From Pollutimonas bauzanensis (GTDB lineage Bacteria; Pseudomonadota; Gammaproteobacteria; Burkholderiales; Burkholderiaceae_B), in NCBI RefSeq assembly GCF_900129885.1, contig NZ_FQXE01000002.1, forward strand, positions 62,001 to 126,000: DNA of 64,000 nucleotides, written 5' to 3'. Both the position numbers and the translations under genes were made by a program. The notes beneath the pieces are model-generated. The model searched no databases. It saw only the letters and a program-made list of their open reading frames with translations, and had not been told where the DNA came from. Below, piece by piece: positions 45,079 through 54,231 of the stretch. How positions within the stretch are numbered: the first letter of the stretch is position 1; the number at the start of each line of letters is the position of its first letter.

Positions 45079-45999
45079 GTGAGCATACATTTCGACCCTG
45101 ACCGCCAGGTGGCCGGCTATCGCAGCACCATGGTCAGCGTCGCCGTCAATATCGTGCTCACGATAGCGCAGATGGCGATCGGGCTGTTCGCCCACTCGGC
45201 CGCCCTGGTGGCCGACGCCATACATTCGCTGTCCGACCTGGTATCGGACGGCGTCGTGCTGGTGGCCAACCGCCACAGCCAGAAAGCGCCGGATGCCGGC
45301 CACCCTTACGGGCACCGGCGCTTCGAAACGGCCGCAGCGCTCATCATCGGCGCGCTGCTGCTGTCGGTGGGCATAGGCATGCTGTGGAGCAGTTTCGTCA
45401 AGCTGCAAAGCCCCGAGAATATTCCCAAGGTGCACAGTATCGCGCTCGCCGTGGCCATGCTGGCGCTGGTTTCCAAGGAAATCCTGTTTCGCTACCTGCT
45501 GGGCGTGGCCAAGAGCGTGCGCTCGTCCATGCTGGCCGCCAACGCCTGGCATGCCCGCTCGGACGCCGCCTCGTCCCTGGTCGTAGCCATAGGCATCCTG
45601 GCCAACCTCGTCGGCTTTCCCCTGGCCGACCCGCTGGCCGCGCTGATCGTGGGCCTGATGATCATACGCATGGGCTGGAAGTTCTTTTTTGTTTCATTCA
45701 ACGACCTGATGGACCAGGCGGTCGACGAGGTCACCGCCGAACGCATACGCGGCCACCTGCTCTCGACCCCCGGCGTGCACGGCATACATGCAATGAAAAC
45801 GCGCAAGCTGGGGGACATGATCTGGGTCGAAGTCGACCTGGAAATGGACGGCGCGCTGACCATCGCCCAAGGGCACGCCATTGCCACCGAAGCGCGAAAA
45901 CGCGTGATGCAATACGAACCCGTGCTGGACGTGACGACGCACTTCGATCCGGTGGCATCTTCAGCCGGCCAATCGGGCGGCGGTTCGCCGCCCCCATAA
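45079..45999 (+). CDS. Cation diffusion facilitator (ZitB/FieF-like) exporter
   Basis: The 306-residue protein has the helix II site DAIHSLSDLVSD and the helix V site HARSDAASS, plus HPYGHRRFETAAAL, all classical for CDF zinc/iron exporters. The C-terminal cytoplasmic domain has a histidine-containing end (DVTTHFDP). The start is GTG 45079, 9 bp after the metG stop, so it may be co-transcribed. It differs clearly from the other CDF at 13531-14520. Confidence 0.93.
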   Translation: MSIHFDPDRQVAGYRSTMVSVAVNIVLTIAQMAIGLFAHSAALVADAIHSLSDLVSDGVVLVANRHSQKAPDAGHPYGHRRFETAAALIIGALLLSVGIGMLWSSFVKLQSPENIPKVHSIALAVAMLALVSKEILFRYLLGVAKSVRSSMLAANAWHARSDAASSLVVAIGILANLVGFPLADPLAALIVGLMIIRMGWKFFFVSFNDLMDQAVDEVTAERIRGHLLSTPGVHGIHAMKTRKLGDMIWVEVDLEMDGALTIAQGHAIATEARKRVMQYEPVLDVTTHFDPVASSAGQSGGGSPPP

Positions 46000-46117
46000 G
46001 TACACACCTGCGCCGCGCAATAAGGCAATGAGCAAACCCGACAGGCATACCCACAAGCGTCCCAACGTGCCCAATATCTTGCCGGAATGCACAGGGTACT
46101 TCCAGACGATCCGCCCG

Positions 46118-46765
46118 CTATCGCAGCGCGTCCGGGGCAGCGGGCCGGTCAAACGCGACGGCCATGATAGGCTTGGCCCATTCGGGCACTTCGCTCAGTG
46201 CGACGTGCGAGACGATACGCGCCTCTTGCATGTGCAACAGCAATACGGGCTGGGGACGCACTCCCTTTTTCGGATCACCTTGTACGCTGTTATCGTAGAC
46301 ACGAAGACTTGCCGGGCAAGGCAATAACTTGATCAGATTGGCTCGACTGCTGTCAAAGCGCTCGCGGATCTTTTGCCCGGGGATGTCATGCCCACCGGCC
46401 GCTACCCGCTCTCTTACCCGCTGTATATGCAGGTCCGGGTTTGAGAGTCCCGCATACCAGATGTGGACCTGTGCCCCGTCTCTGGCACCAGCGAGCAGCA
46501 TGTCGGTGATCGTGGAGGCGCCCAAGGTCGTCTCGAACGCGAAATTCAGACCCTCGCCCAGGGCGCACTGGAGCCCGTCGCGGCCAAGCTGCCAGGCCTG
46601 TGCGTTGGCCGCCTCGAGCGCCATGCCCGGATTGCTCTGCAGCACCGTCCGAGCCGCAAGATCCGGATTGTAATAGGACACGCCGCGTGCCTGCAGCGCA
46701 GCGCCGCCAATGCTGCTTTTGCCGGCGCCATTGACGCCGGCGAGCACAAAAATGCGACCCGGCAT
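46118..46765 (-). CDS. Zeta-toxin-like P-loop kinase
   Basis: The 215-residue protein has a Walker A motif GVNGAGKSS (residues 10-18), YYNPDLAAR, the central FETTLGAST, and ERVAAGGHDIPGQKIRERF, a pattern of zeta-type/AAA_33 kinases. True zeta toxins phosphorylate UDP-N-acetylglucosamine. Its ATG overlaps the upstream antitoxin stop by 1 bp, which is the usual toxin-antitoxin order. Related proteins are found in chromosomes and may not all be toxic. Confidence 0.8.
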   Translation of the reverse strand: MPGRIFVLAGVNGAGKSSIGGAALQARGVSYYNPDLAARTVLQSNPGMALEAANAQAWQLGRDGLQCALGEGLNFAFETTLGASTITDMLLAGARDGAQVHIWYAGLSNPDLHIQRVRERVAAGGHDIPGQKIRERFDSSRANLIKLLPCPASLRVYDNSVQGDPKKGVRPQPVLLLHMQEARIVSHVALSEVPEWAKPIMAVAFDRPAAPDALR

Positions 46766-47133
46766 TACGTCGAGGACGGGCCAGGGCCGGCAGCATGCAC
46801 CGCCGCCTTGCCTAACTCCCGCGGCGTCATATCAAAGGCCTGGGCCATCGCCTGCGCGGCCTGCGCGCCCTGCATGCGGGCGAACATGTCGTCGAACTGC
46901 CGCGTAAGCGCGTCGAGATTCGGCTCGGCCGCCTGCTGCAGCTTCATATAGTGATCGACAGACATGAGCACCATCGTGGGCTGTTCGTGCCGTGTAATGA
47001 CCACGGCGCCCTGAGTCATGACGGCGCGCGTGACCTTCTGCATGCCAGCCACTAAATGTGTGGCCGATATCGAAGACAAATTGCGCGTCAAACGCTCCAA
47101 TGCCGTGGGGCGCGAACTCGGCGTATCGTTCAT
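46765..47133 (-). CDS. Phd/YefM-like antitoxin paired with the zeta-like protein
   Basis: The 122-residue protein contains a Phd-like core (AVMTQGAVVITRHEQPTMVLMSVDHYMKL, DNA-binding and dimer region in outline) and a C-terminal tail (DALTRQFDDMFARMQ) that would bind the toxin. ATG 47131-47133 has GGAG six bases upstream. The Phd fold with a zeta-type toxin is a less common pairing than epsilon-zeta. Repeated operator-like sites lie just upstream. Confidence 0.78.
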   Translation of the reverse strand: MNDTPSSRPTALERLTRNLSSISATHLVAGMQKVTRAVMTQGAVVITRHEQPTMVLMSVDHYMKLQQAAEPNLDALTRQFDDMFARMQGAQAAQAMAQAFDMTPRELGKAAVHAAGPGPSST

Positions 47134-47163
47134 TGTCCACTCCAAAGAAAGTATCGTTCTGCG

Positions 47164-47194
47164 TATTTTATCTAATTTATGTATTTTATGTAAT
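47164..47194. promoter_or_regulatory. Direct-repeat operator-like site upstream of the toxin-antitoxin pair
   Basis: TATTTTATCTAAT (47164-47176) and TATTTTATGTAAT (47182-47194) match at 12 of 13 positions, 18 bp apart, in an otherwise GC-rich window. This AT-rich island is the likely promoter and the autoregulation site for the antitoxin. Nothing further is recognised in 47195-47400. Confidence 0.55.
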
Positions 47195-47400
47195 CTGCGT
47201 CTATTAGCAGCTACCCATAACGGCAGACCGATCCCGCTCGATCAAGCCGCCTGCAGGCAACATGCGCCCGGAGCCCCTTCCTCCTCTATCCCATGTGCGC
47301 CTGACCTTTTATGGGCGCATTCTGATTTCGCAAATGGGCGCAATGGTGGCGATGCTCAGTGCGAACAGGCAATCGTATCGCCGGCGCGTCGCTCGGATTG

Positions 47401-49860
47401 CTATTGCGCGGGAAGCGCCCAGGCGACCACGCCATCGCCGATCTTGGTGCCCATGGACCCGTTGCCGCCAATATAGGCAACCACGTATTGACGCCCGTCG
47501 AGCTCATAGCTCATAGGCGTGGCGCCCGTGCCCGCGTCGACCCTTTGTTCCCATAGAAGCTTGCCGGTCTGGGTGTCGAAGGCGCGCATGAAATTATCCA
47601 TGGCCGCGCCGATAAAAGTCACGCCGCCCGCGGTGGTCATGGCGCCGCTATCGCTGGGCGTGCCCATTTCAAGCTTTATATGGGACTTGATGCCCATCGG
47701 CCCCTGATCGTAGCCTGTGCCCAAGGGGCGGCGCCACAGGATGTCTTGCGTGCGCATGTCGATTGCCGCGAGGTAGCCATAAGGAGGCGCGATGCACGGA
47801 AGGTTGAGCCCCGACATCCATGGGCGCTTCACCGCGCCGTAAGGCAGGCCGATCTGCGGCATGATCTTCGGTCTGTGGCCGCTATTCTGGAAGATCGACT
47901 TGGCGCCCTTGGTCTCGTCGCGCGGGATGAGAAATATCTGGTACGGCAAGCGCTCGGTGTTGATGACCATGATCCCGCGATCGGGATCCACCGACAGGCC
48001 GCCCCAGTTCATGCCGCCATGATTGCCCGGATAGCCGATAGAGCCTTCCCCCAACGCCGGCGGCGTGAACAGGCCCTCGTAGCGCATTTTGCGGAAGTGG
48101 ATACGGCACAGCGCCTGGTCGAAGGGCGAAATGCCCCACGTGCTGGCCTCGGTGAGTGTCTCGAAATCCTTTCCCGGAGCGCCCACTGTATTCGGCATCC
48201 CCGGAGAAATGGGTTGCGTGGGCGCGACACGCTCGTTCGGCACCCCCGCCTTCGTCGGAACGGGAATCTCCTGCACCGGCATCAGCGGCGCGCCAGTCTC
48301 GCGGTCCAGCACAAAGATCATGCCGGATTTCGTCGCCTGGATGATCGCCGGACGCGGGCCGCCAGGCGTCTGCCAGTCGGTCAGCGTGGGCTGCGGGCCG
48401 ATATCGAAATCCCAGATGTCGTGATGAACCGTCTGGAAGTGCCAGCGCACCGCGCCGGTTTTCACATCGAGCGCGACGACGGCCGAATTGAATTCGTCGT
48501 CTTCCTTGCTGCGCTTGGCGCCGTAAAAGTCGCCCGATGCGTTGCCGGTGCCGACATAGACCAGGCCCAGACCCTCATCGGCGGAAATGAGGGTCCAGAC
48601 ATTCGGTGTGCCGTAGCGATATTGTTCACCTTCCGCCGGCGGCGTATTGACGCCGGGCCGCGCCAGATCCCACACCCAGCGGATTTTTCCGGTCACGGCG
48701 TCGAAGCCGCGCACGACACCCGAAGGAGCGCGGTAATCCTGACCGTCCGATATCTTGTGGCCAACGATCGCGACGCCATCGACGATCGCCGGCGGCGAGG
48801 TGACCGCGACAAAGCCGGGCACGGTGGGGCCTATGCCTTCGGTCAGGTCGACTTGGCCATTGTCGCCAAAATCGCGGCAAGGCTCGCCCGTCTGCGCGTC
48901 GACCGCCAATAGGCGGCTGTCCATCGTGCCCCAGACGATGCGGGCGCCGCATTGCGCCAGGGCTTGCGGCGCCTGGTAATAGGACACCCCCCGGCAGATC
49001 ACAATGCCGTTGTTTTCCAGGGCCTTTGCGTCCGTCTTCGGGTCGAAGCGCCATTTCTCCTTGCCGGTCGCCGCATCGAGCGCAAACACCTGCCCCGTGG
49101 GACTGCATGTATAGAGCGTGCGGCCTATCATCAGCGGCGTGCTTTCCCCCGCCCAGTTCAGCGTGCTTCCTTCAGGCGGCATGTCCCCGGTGTGGAATTC
49201 CCACGCTTGCTCCAATTTTCCGGCATTGGCCGGAGTGATCTGCCCGGACGGCGCGAACTTCTGCGCCAGGTTGGAGCCGCCATACGCCGTCCAGCTGCCG
49301 GCGTCATTGGCGGCGGCGACTTGTCCATTCGTCCCGTCTATCGTGCGGCTGCCATAGTTCTGCCGGGGGCGGCTGGACACGCTGTCCGCGCTCGCCGTCT
49401 CGACATAGGGATTGTCGAACAAGGGTATCAGGAGGACGGCGAGCATCAGCAAAGAGATTCCGCCTGTCGCCAGGCCGTAGGCCATGCGCGTGATCGTCGT
49501 TCCGTTTCTTGTCGTCAGCCGGCGCACAGGCGCCTGCAATGCCCAGAGCACTAAACCCATGACGATCAGCAAGTTGTAGCGCGGCACCAGAGCCCAGCCA
49601 TCCCAGCCGGCCTCCCACAAGCCCCAGACCAGCGTAGCCACCGCCATGGCGGCGAAAACCCAGATCGCCAGCCTGCGGTGCAGCGCGAGCAGCCCCGCGA
49701 AGATCAGGATCGCGATCCCCATCACGGCGTAATAAGCCGAGCCTCCCACGCTCAATAGCCGCCAGCCCAGATAAACAAGGACCAGGCCGATCACTGCGGC
49801 GATGATGGTGTAGAGCAAAAGCAGGACATGTCCAGCGCCCCGGGACTGTTTCTGTTGCAT
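47401..49860 (-). CDS. gcd: Membrane-bound PQQ-dependent glucose/quinate/shikimate-family dehydrogenase
   Basis: This quinoprotein oxidises a sugar or polyol in the periplasm and feeds electrons to ubiquinone. The 819-residue protein has about five N-terminal helices (residues 10-150) and an eight-bladed propeller with repeated W-motifs, for example AATGKEKWRFDPKTD and WDFDIGPQPTLTDW, and NHGGMNWGGLSVDPDRG. ATG 49858-49860 follows AGGAG. Glucose is the usual substrate; quinate and shikimate are alternatives. PQQ synthesis genes are not in this window. Confidence 0.92.
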   Translation of the reverse strand: MQQKQSRGAGHVLLLLYTIIAAVIGLVLVYLGWRLLSVGGSAYYAVMGIAILIFAGLLALHRRLAIWVFAAMAVATLVWGLWEAGWDGWALVPRYNLLIVMGLVLWALQAPVRRLTTRNGTTITRMAYGLATGGISLLMLAVLLIPLFDNPYVETASADSVSSRPRQNYGSRTIDGTNGQVAAANDAGSWTAYGGSNLAQKFAPSGQITPANAGKLEQAWEFHTGDMPPEGSTLNWAGESTPLMIGRTLYTCSPTGQVFALDAATGKEKWRFDPKTDAKALENNGIVICRGVSYYQAPQALAQCGARIVWGTMDSRLLAVDAQTGEPCRDFGDNGQVDLTEGIGPTVPGFVAVTSPPAIVDGVAIVGHKISDGQDYRAPSGVVRGFDAVTGKIRWVWDLARPGVNTPPAEGEQYRYGTPNVWTLISADEGLGLVYVGTGNASGDFYGAKRSKEDDEFNSAVVALDVKTGAVRWHFQTVHHDIWDFDIGPQPTLTDWQTPGGPRPAIIQATKSGMIFVLDRETGAPLMPVQEIPVPTKAGVPNERVAPTQPISPGMPNTVGAPGKDFETLTEASTWGISPFDQALCRIHFRKMRYEGLFTPPALGEGSIGYPGNHGGMNWGGLSVDPDRGIMVINTERLPYQIFLIPRDETKGAKSIFQNSGHRPKIMPQIGLPYGAVKRPWMSGLNLPCIAPPYGYLAAIDMRTQDILWRRPLGTGYDQGPMGIKSHIKLEMGTPSDSGAMTTAGGVTFIGAAMDNFMRAFDTQTGKLLWEQRVDAGTGATPMSYELDGRQYVVAYIGGNGSMGTKIGDGVVAWALPAQ

Positions 49861-50014
49861 GACGACTCCTGAATTCCTGGTGTTGCCGCGGCCTCTTGAA
49901 GGATTCTTCAAACCGACAGTGCATAGCAACTCCTGTACCTGGCCGGAACTCGAGCGCGCTGAAAGGCATTCGATTTTGGCCGTTGCGGCGCTTCACAAGC
50001 CATGGATCGATAGC

Positions 50015-50944
50015 TTACTTGCGTTGTTTCCCGAACATGCCCAGTTCCTCGAGCACCACTTCGCGGGCACACTGCGCAAACACGCGGACCAGCCGGGTCC
50101 GCGTATGATAAGGCGGGTACAACAGGCCAATCGCCGCGGGCACCACAGGAAAAAATGGGCGTATTTCTATACCTGCCCTGACACGCTCTTCCTCGGCCGC
50201 CACGGGATTGATCAGGCTCACGCCCAGGCCCGCGCCCACCAATGCGCAGATGGAAGCGCCCAAGCTGGCTTCGGCTGAAATGGGCCGCTCGACACGGGCG
50301 GCATTGAAGATGCCGTCTATCCGTTCACGCAAGGGGCTTCCACTGGGAAATGAAATGAATGGCTCGGCGGCAAAATCGGCGGGTTTCAATTTCTTTAGTT
50401 TCGCCAGGCGGTGGCCGCGCGGCAAGATAGCCACGCAGCTGGCATTCACGATAGGCTCGAACTGCACGCCAGGCGTCTCGTTGTACAACATGGCCAAGCC
50501 CGTATTGCAGAACCCGGAGCTGATCCAGCTGTGGACGGTGCTGGCGCTGCCGGACTGTATCGACACCATCACCTCGGGATATTCGGCCTTGAAGCGCACC
50601 ACGATCCGCGCCAACAATCCGCCCGCCAGGCGAGGCATGGCCGCGACGCTCAGCCGGCCGGTGCTGAACGAACGGATGCTTGCGGCGGCGGCTTCCAGTC
50701 CCGAAAGCCCTATAAACGTTTTCTCCACCTCTTGAAACAAGCGCATGCCGTCGACGGTTGGAGTCAGCCGGCTGCCGCTGCGGTCGAATAAGGCAAACTG
50801 CGAGACCGCTTCCAGCTGCGCAATCAAGCGGCTTATTTGCGGTTGTGAAGTATGCATCCGCTGAGCAGCTTCGGTCATCGAGCCCGACAGCATGACAGCG
50901 CGAAACGCTTCGATCTGCCGCAGATTCATTCTGCTTGTCGCCAT
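50015..50944 (-). CDS. LysR-family regulator (OccR/NocR-like) divergent from the glutamate-type importer
   Basis: The 309-residue protein has the N-terminal helix-turn-helix (residues 6-65, FRAVMLSGSMTEAAQRMHTSQPQ with SRLIAQLE) and an effector domain with FISFPSGSPLRERID. The sequence style is that of opine and amino-acid catabolic regulators. It is transcribed away from the gltIJKL-aldolase operon, with a LysR box between them at 50964-50978. Confidence 0.93.
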   Translation of the reverse strand: MATSRMNLRQIEAFRAVMLSGSMTEAAQRMHTSQPQISRLIAQLEAVSQFALFDRSGSRLTPTVDGMRLFQEVEKTFIGLSGLEAAAASIRSFSTGRLSVAAMPRLAGGLLARIVVRFKAEYPEVMVSIQSGSASTVHSWISSGFCNTGLAMLYNETPGVQFEPIVNASCVAILPRGHRLAKLKKLKPADFAAEPFISFPSGSPLRERIDGIFNAARVERPISAEASLGASICALVGAGLGVSLINPVAAEEERVRAGIEIRPFFPVVPAAIGLLYPPYHTRTRLVRVFAQCAREVVLEELGMFGKQRK

Positions 50945-50963
50945 ATCATTTCCGCATAGGTGG

Positions 50964-51007
50964 ATACTTAACTAGTATTGGGAAAAACTATACAGTTCAG
51001 GGATACT
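50964..51007 (+). promoter_or_regulatory. LysR-type box and promoter for the amino-acid importer operon
   Basis: ATACTTAACTAGTAT (50964-50978) is an inverted repeat with the T-N11-A pattern. TTGGGA (50978-50983) and GATACT (51002-51007), 18 bp apart, form a weak promoter. The box is centred about 43 bp before the predicted start, suiting activation. Confidence 0.6.
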
Positions 51008-51056
51008 ACCGGCAAGAAACAATTACATGCCGCGGTCGCGGCCATAAAGGGAGAAA

Positions 51057-51968
51057 ATGAAAACATTCGCCACTATTTCCGCCGTTGTCGCGCTCTCGGC
51101 GATCGCCCATCTCGCACAGGCCGAAGGAGCGAGTCGTCTGGATAAAATCCGCGAAACCGGAACCATCACCCTTGGGCATCCAGAGACTTCCGTACCATTT
51201 GCCTACCTGGACGGCAATCAGAAACCCGTAGGCTACACCGTGGAAATCTGCGAGGAAGTGGTAAAGCATATAAAGACGGCGATGAACCTGCCCAGTCTTC
51301 AGGTCCGCTACAATCCGACCACCTCGGCCACGCGCATTCCCCTCCTGGCAAACGGCACGATCGATCTTGAATGCGGCAATACCACCAACAAGATCGACCG
51401 CCACAAATTCGTGGCCTTCGCCCCCACCACTTTCGTGGCGCAGGTTGTGCTATTGGCCCGCAAGGACGGCGGTGTGGACGTCAACGACCCGTCTTCATTC
51501 CGCGGCAAGGCAATCGCCGCGCAAGCGGGCGGCCAGACATTCAAGCGAATTTCGCAGATCAACGCCGAAGGCAATTACGGCATCCAGATCATCGGCGCCA
51601 AAGACACGGGCGAAACCTTCCTGATGGTACAAACGGGCCGCGCGGCCGGCTCGGCCAACGACGACGGCCTGGCCTATGGTTCGGTCGCTTCGTCGAAGAA
51701 TCCCGACGACTTCGTGATCGGCACCAAGAGCCTCGAGATGGCGCCGTACGGAATCATGGAGCCCAAAGACGATCCGGCATTCAAGAAAGTGGTGGATGAA
51801 GCCGTGCTCGATCTCATCAAGAGCGGCAAGGTGGCTGCCATCTACGAAAAGTATTTCAATTCGCCCATCCCGCCACACCACATCAACCTCAAGTACCCCA
51901 TGAGCGACGCGCTCAAGCGGGCCCTGGCCCATCCTACAGATTCCGGCGACCCCGCGGTTTACGAATAA
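51057..51968 (+). CDS. Amino acid ABC transporter substrate-binding protein (GltI-like)
   Basis: The 303-residue periplasmic protein has a signal peptide (ends AIAHLAQAEG) and family blocks TITLGHPETSVPFAYLD, GNTTNKIDR and FVAFAPTTFVAQVVLLARKD. The fold is of the glutamate/aspartate-binding group. It starts the operon gltI-J-K-L-aldolase. The ligand is likely an acidic or hydroxylated amino acid. Confidence 0.9.
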   Translation: MKTFATISAVVALSAIAHLAQAEGASRLDKIRETGTITLGHPETSVPFAYLDGNQKPVGYTVEICEEVVKHIKTAMNLPSLQVRYNPTTSATRIPLLANGTIDLECGNTTNKIDRHKFVAFAPTTFVAQVVLLARKDGGVDVNDPSSFRGKAIAAQAGGQTFKRISQINAEGNYGIQIIGAKDTGETFLMVQTGRAAGSANDDGLAYGSVASSKNPDDFVIGTKSLEMAPYGIMEPKDDPAFKKVVDEAVLDLIKSGKVAAIYEKYFNSPIPPHHINLKYPMSDALKRALAHPTDSGDPAVYE

Positions 51969-51977
51969 GCCCGGGGC

Positions 51978-52754
51978 ATGAATTACGACTGGAGTTGGCA
52001 GGTATTTTGGGAAATGTCGCCGGATGGCGTCCATACCTTCCTGCAAACAATCTTCATCGGCGCGGGCTGGACACTGACACTGTCATTATGCACCTGGGTG
52101 TTCGCGCTGTTCTTCGGCTCGATACTGGCGGTATTCCGTACTGCCAAGTCGCGGCCGCTGAATGTATTGGGTACTGTCTACGTCGAGATATTCCGGAATA
52201 TTCCTTTGCTGGTGCAGATGTTCTTGTGGTATTTCGTATTGCCGGAGCTGCTTCCGGTGCATCTGGGCACGGCCATCAAGCAAATGGCGCAGCCGTGGGG
52301 CCAGTTCATTCCGGCGGTGCTGTGCCTGAGCTTTTATGGTTCGGCCCGCATGGCCGAGCAGGTGCGCGCAGGCATTCAATCTTTGCCGCGAGGCCAGTTC
52401 CAGGCCGCTACGGCTTTGGGCCTGACACAAGTGCAGGCCTATCGCTACATCATTCTGCCCGAGGCGCTGCGCATCGTCATCGCTCCGTTGACATCGGAGT
52501 TCATGGCCGCCATCAAATACTCCTCGCTTGCGCTGACGATAGGCCTGCTGGAGCTGACCGGTCAAGCACGCGCCATGCAGGAATCCAGCTTCCATATTTT
52601 TGAGGCATTCAGCGCGGCGACCGTGGTCTATCTGCTCATAAACAGCATCGTGGTGCTTGGCATGCACGCCATGGAGCGGCGCGTCGCCATTCCAGGGCTG
52701 ATCGGGTCCGCTGTGAAGCGCAACCAGTGGCGCAAGGAAATGACGCATGAATGA
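51978..52754 (+). CDS. Amino acid ABC transporter permease (GltJ-like)
   Basis: The 258-residue permease has about five helices and the EAA-type loop GIQSLPRGQFQAATALGLTQVQAYRYIILPEALR, given here in part, that contacts the ATPase. ATG 51978 is 9 bp after gltI. Its C-terminus overlaps the second permease start by 8 bp. Confidence 0.92.
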   Translation: MNYDWSWQVFWEMSPDGVHTFLQTIFIGAGWTLTLSLCTWVFALFFGSILAVFRTAKSRPLNVLGTVYVEIFRNIPLLVQMFLWYFVLPELLPVHLGTAIKQMAQPWGQFIPAVLCLSFYGSARMAEQVRAGIQSLPRGQFQAATALGLTQVQAYRYIILPEALRIVIAPLTSEFMAAIKYSSLALTIGLLELTGQARAMQESSFHIFEAFSAATVVYLLINSIVVLGMHAMERRVAIPGLIGSAVKRNQWRKEMTHE

Positions 52755-53436
52755 CTTCGACTTTGCCGCCGTCCTGAACGCCATACCGTATCTGTTCAAA
52801 ACCGGCATGGCGTTTACAGTGACATTGACCCTGCTTGCCGCGGCCATGGGCCTGGCGCTCGGAACCGTGCTTGCCATGATGCGCCTGTCGCCGTTTCGGC
52901 TGCTGTCAGTGCCCGCCGCTATCTATGTCAACATCATGCGGTCGATTCCTTTGCTATTGGTCATCTTCTGGTTCTACTTCTTGATGCCTTATGTCGGCGC
53001 CTGGCTGGTGGGTTCGCCAAGGCCGCTGCAGCTGGGCGCATACCGTTCGGCCATTATCACTTTCACAATGTTCGAGGCCGCCTACTTCTGTGAAATCATG
53101 CGCGCGGGCATCCAGTCGATTTCTCGCGGCCAGATCGCCGCCGCCATGGCGATAGGCCTCACTCCAGGACAGGCCATGCGCAGCGTGGTGTTGCCGCAGG
53201 CCGTGCGCAACATGGTGCCATCGCTGCTGACACGCATCATCATTCTTTTCCAGGATACGTCCCTGGTTTACGTCCTGTCGTTGACGGACTTTCTGGGGGC
53301 GGCGTCCAAGATAGGCCAGCGCGACGGCCGGCTGGTGGAGCTTTATCTGTTCGTGGCGCTTGTCTACTTGATAATCTGCGTGACGACATCCCAGGCAGTG
53401 AAGCGGCTGGAGATGCGCACTGCCGTTGTGCGCTGA
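52747..53436 (+). CDS. Amino acid ABC transporter permease (GltK-like)
   Basis: The 229-residue second permease has about five helices and an EAA loop (GIQSISRGQIAAAMAIGLTP). It forms the heterodimeric channel with the previous gene product. A 48-bp gap precedes the ATPase gene. Confidence 0.92.
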   Translation: MNDFDFAAVLNAIPYLFKTGMAFTVTLTLLAAAMGLALGTVLAMMRLSPFRLLSVPAAIYVNIMRSIPLLLVIFWFYFLMPYVGAWLVGSPRPLQLGAYRSAIITFTMFEAAYFCEIMRAGIQSISRGQIAAAMAIGLTPGQAMRSVVLPQAVRNMVPSLLTRIIILFQDTSLVYVLSLTDFLGAASKIGQRDGRLVELYLFVALVYLIICVTTSQAVKRLEMRTAVVR

Positions 53437-53484
53437 CTATATTGCCCGCAAGATTGCGCGGTTGAAATCGATTGGAAACTTACG

Positions 53485-54219
53485 ATGATTGAAATCAAAA
53501 ACGTCAGCAAATGGTATGGCGACTTTCAGGTATTGAACGACTGCTCCACCAAAGTCGGCAAAGGCGAGGTCGTAGTCGTGTGCGGACCCTCGGGTTCGGG
53601 CAAGTCGACGCTGATCAAAACAGTCAATGCGCTGGAGCCCTTCGAAAAAGGCGAAATCACCGTAGGCGCCACTTCCGTGGGCGATCCGCGCACCAATCTG
53701 CCGCGCCTGCGCGCGATCGCGGGCATGGTCTTCCAGCATTTCGAACTCTTCCCGCATCTCACCGTGACTGAAAACCTTTGCCTGGGCCAAATAAAGGTGC
53801 TCAAGCGCAGCCGCGAGGATGCCCGGGCGCGAGCATGGACATTGCTCGAGCGCGTGGGCCTTTCCGGGCATAAAGACAAGCATCCCGGCTCTCTCTCGGG
53901 CGGCCAGCAGCAGCGCGTGGCGATAGCGCGCGCCTTGTCCATGGACCCGGTAGTAATGCTGTTCGACGAGCCCACATCGGCGCTGGATCCGGAAATGGTC
54001 AAAGAGGTGCTGGACGTGATGACCGACCTGGCGAGCGAAGGCATGACCATGATGGTCGTGACCCACGAAATGGGCTTCGCGCGCAGGGTGGCCGATCGCG
54101 TGATTTTCATGGATGAAGGCCGCATTGTCGAAGATTGCCCCAAGGCGGAGTTCTTCGGCGACGTAAACGCCCGCGCGCCGCGCACCCGCCTCTTTCTTTC
54201 AAAAATACTCGAGCATTAA
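53485..54219 (+). CDS. Amino acid ABC transporter ATPase (GltL-like)
   Basis: The 244-residue ATPase shows Walker [10 protein letters not shown] (about residues 33-41), signature [13 protein letters not shown], Walker [18 protein letters not shown] and the switch His in [12 protein letters not shown]. It is typical of polar amino acid importers. Confidence 0.95.
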   Translation: MIEIKNVSKWYGDFQVLNDCSTKVGKGEVVVVCGPSGSGKSTLIKTVNALEPFEKGEITVGATSVGDPRTNLPRLRAIAGMVFQHFELFPHLTVTENLCLGQIKVLKRSREDARARAWTLLERVGLSGHKDKHPGSLSGGQQQRVAIARALSMDPVVMLFDEPTSALDPEMVKEVLDVMTDLASEGMTMMVVTHEMGFARRVADRVIFMDEGRIVEDCPKAEFFGDVNARAPRTRLFLSKILEH

Positions 54220-54231
54220 AAGGTTGGACCA

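Noticed and set aside
46000-46117. Possible gene or terminator between the cation exporter and the toxin
   Set aside because: Only short frames are seen and no stable hairpin with a U-tract was found.
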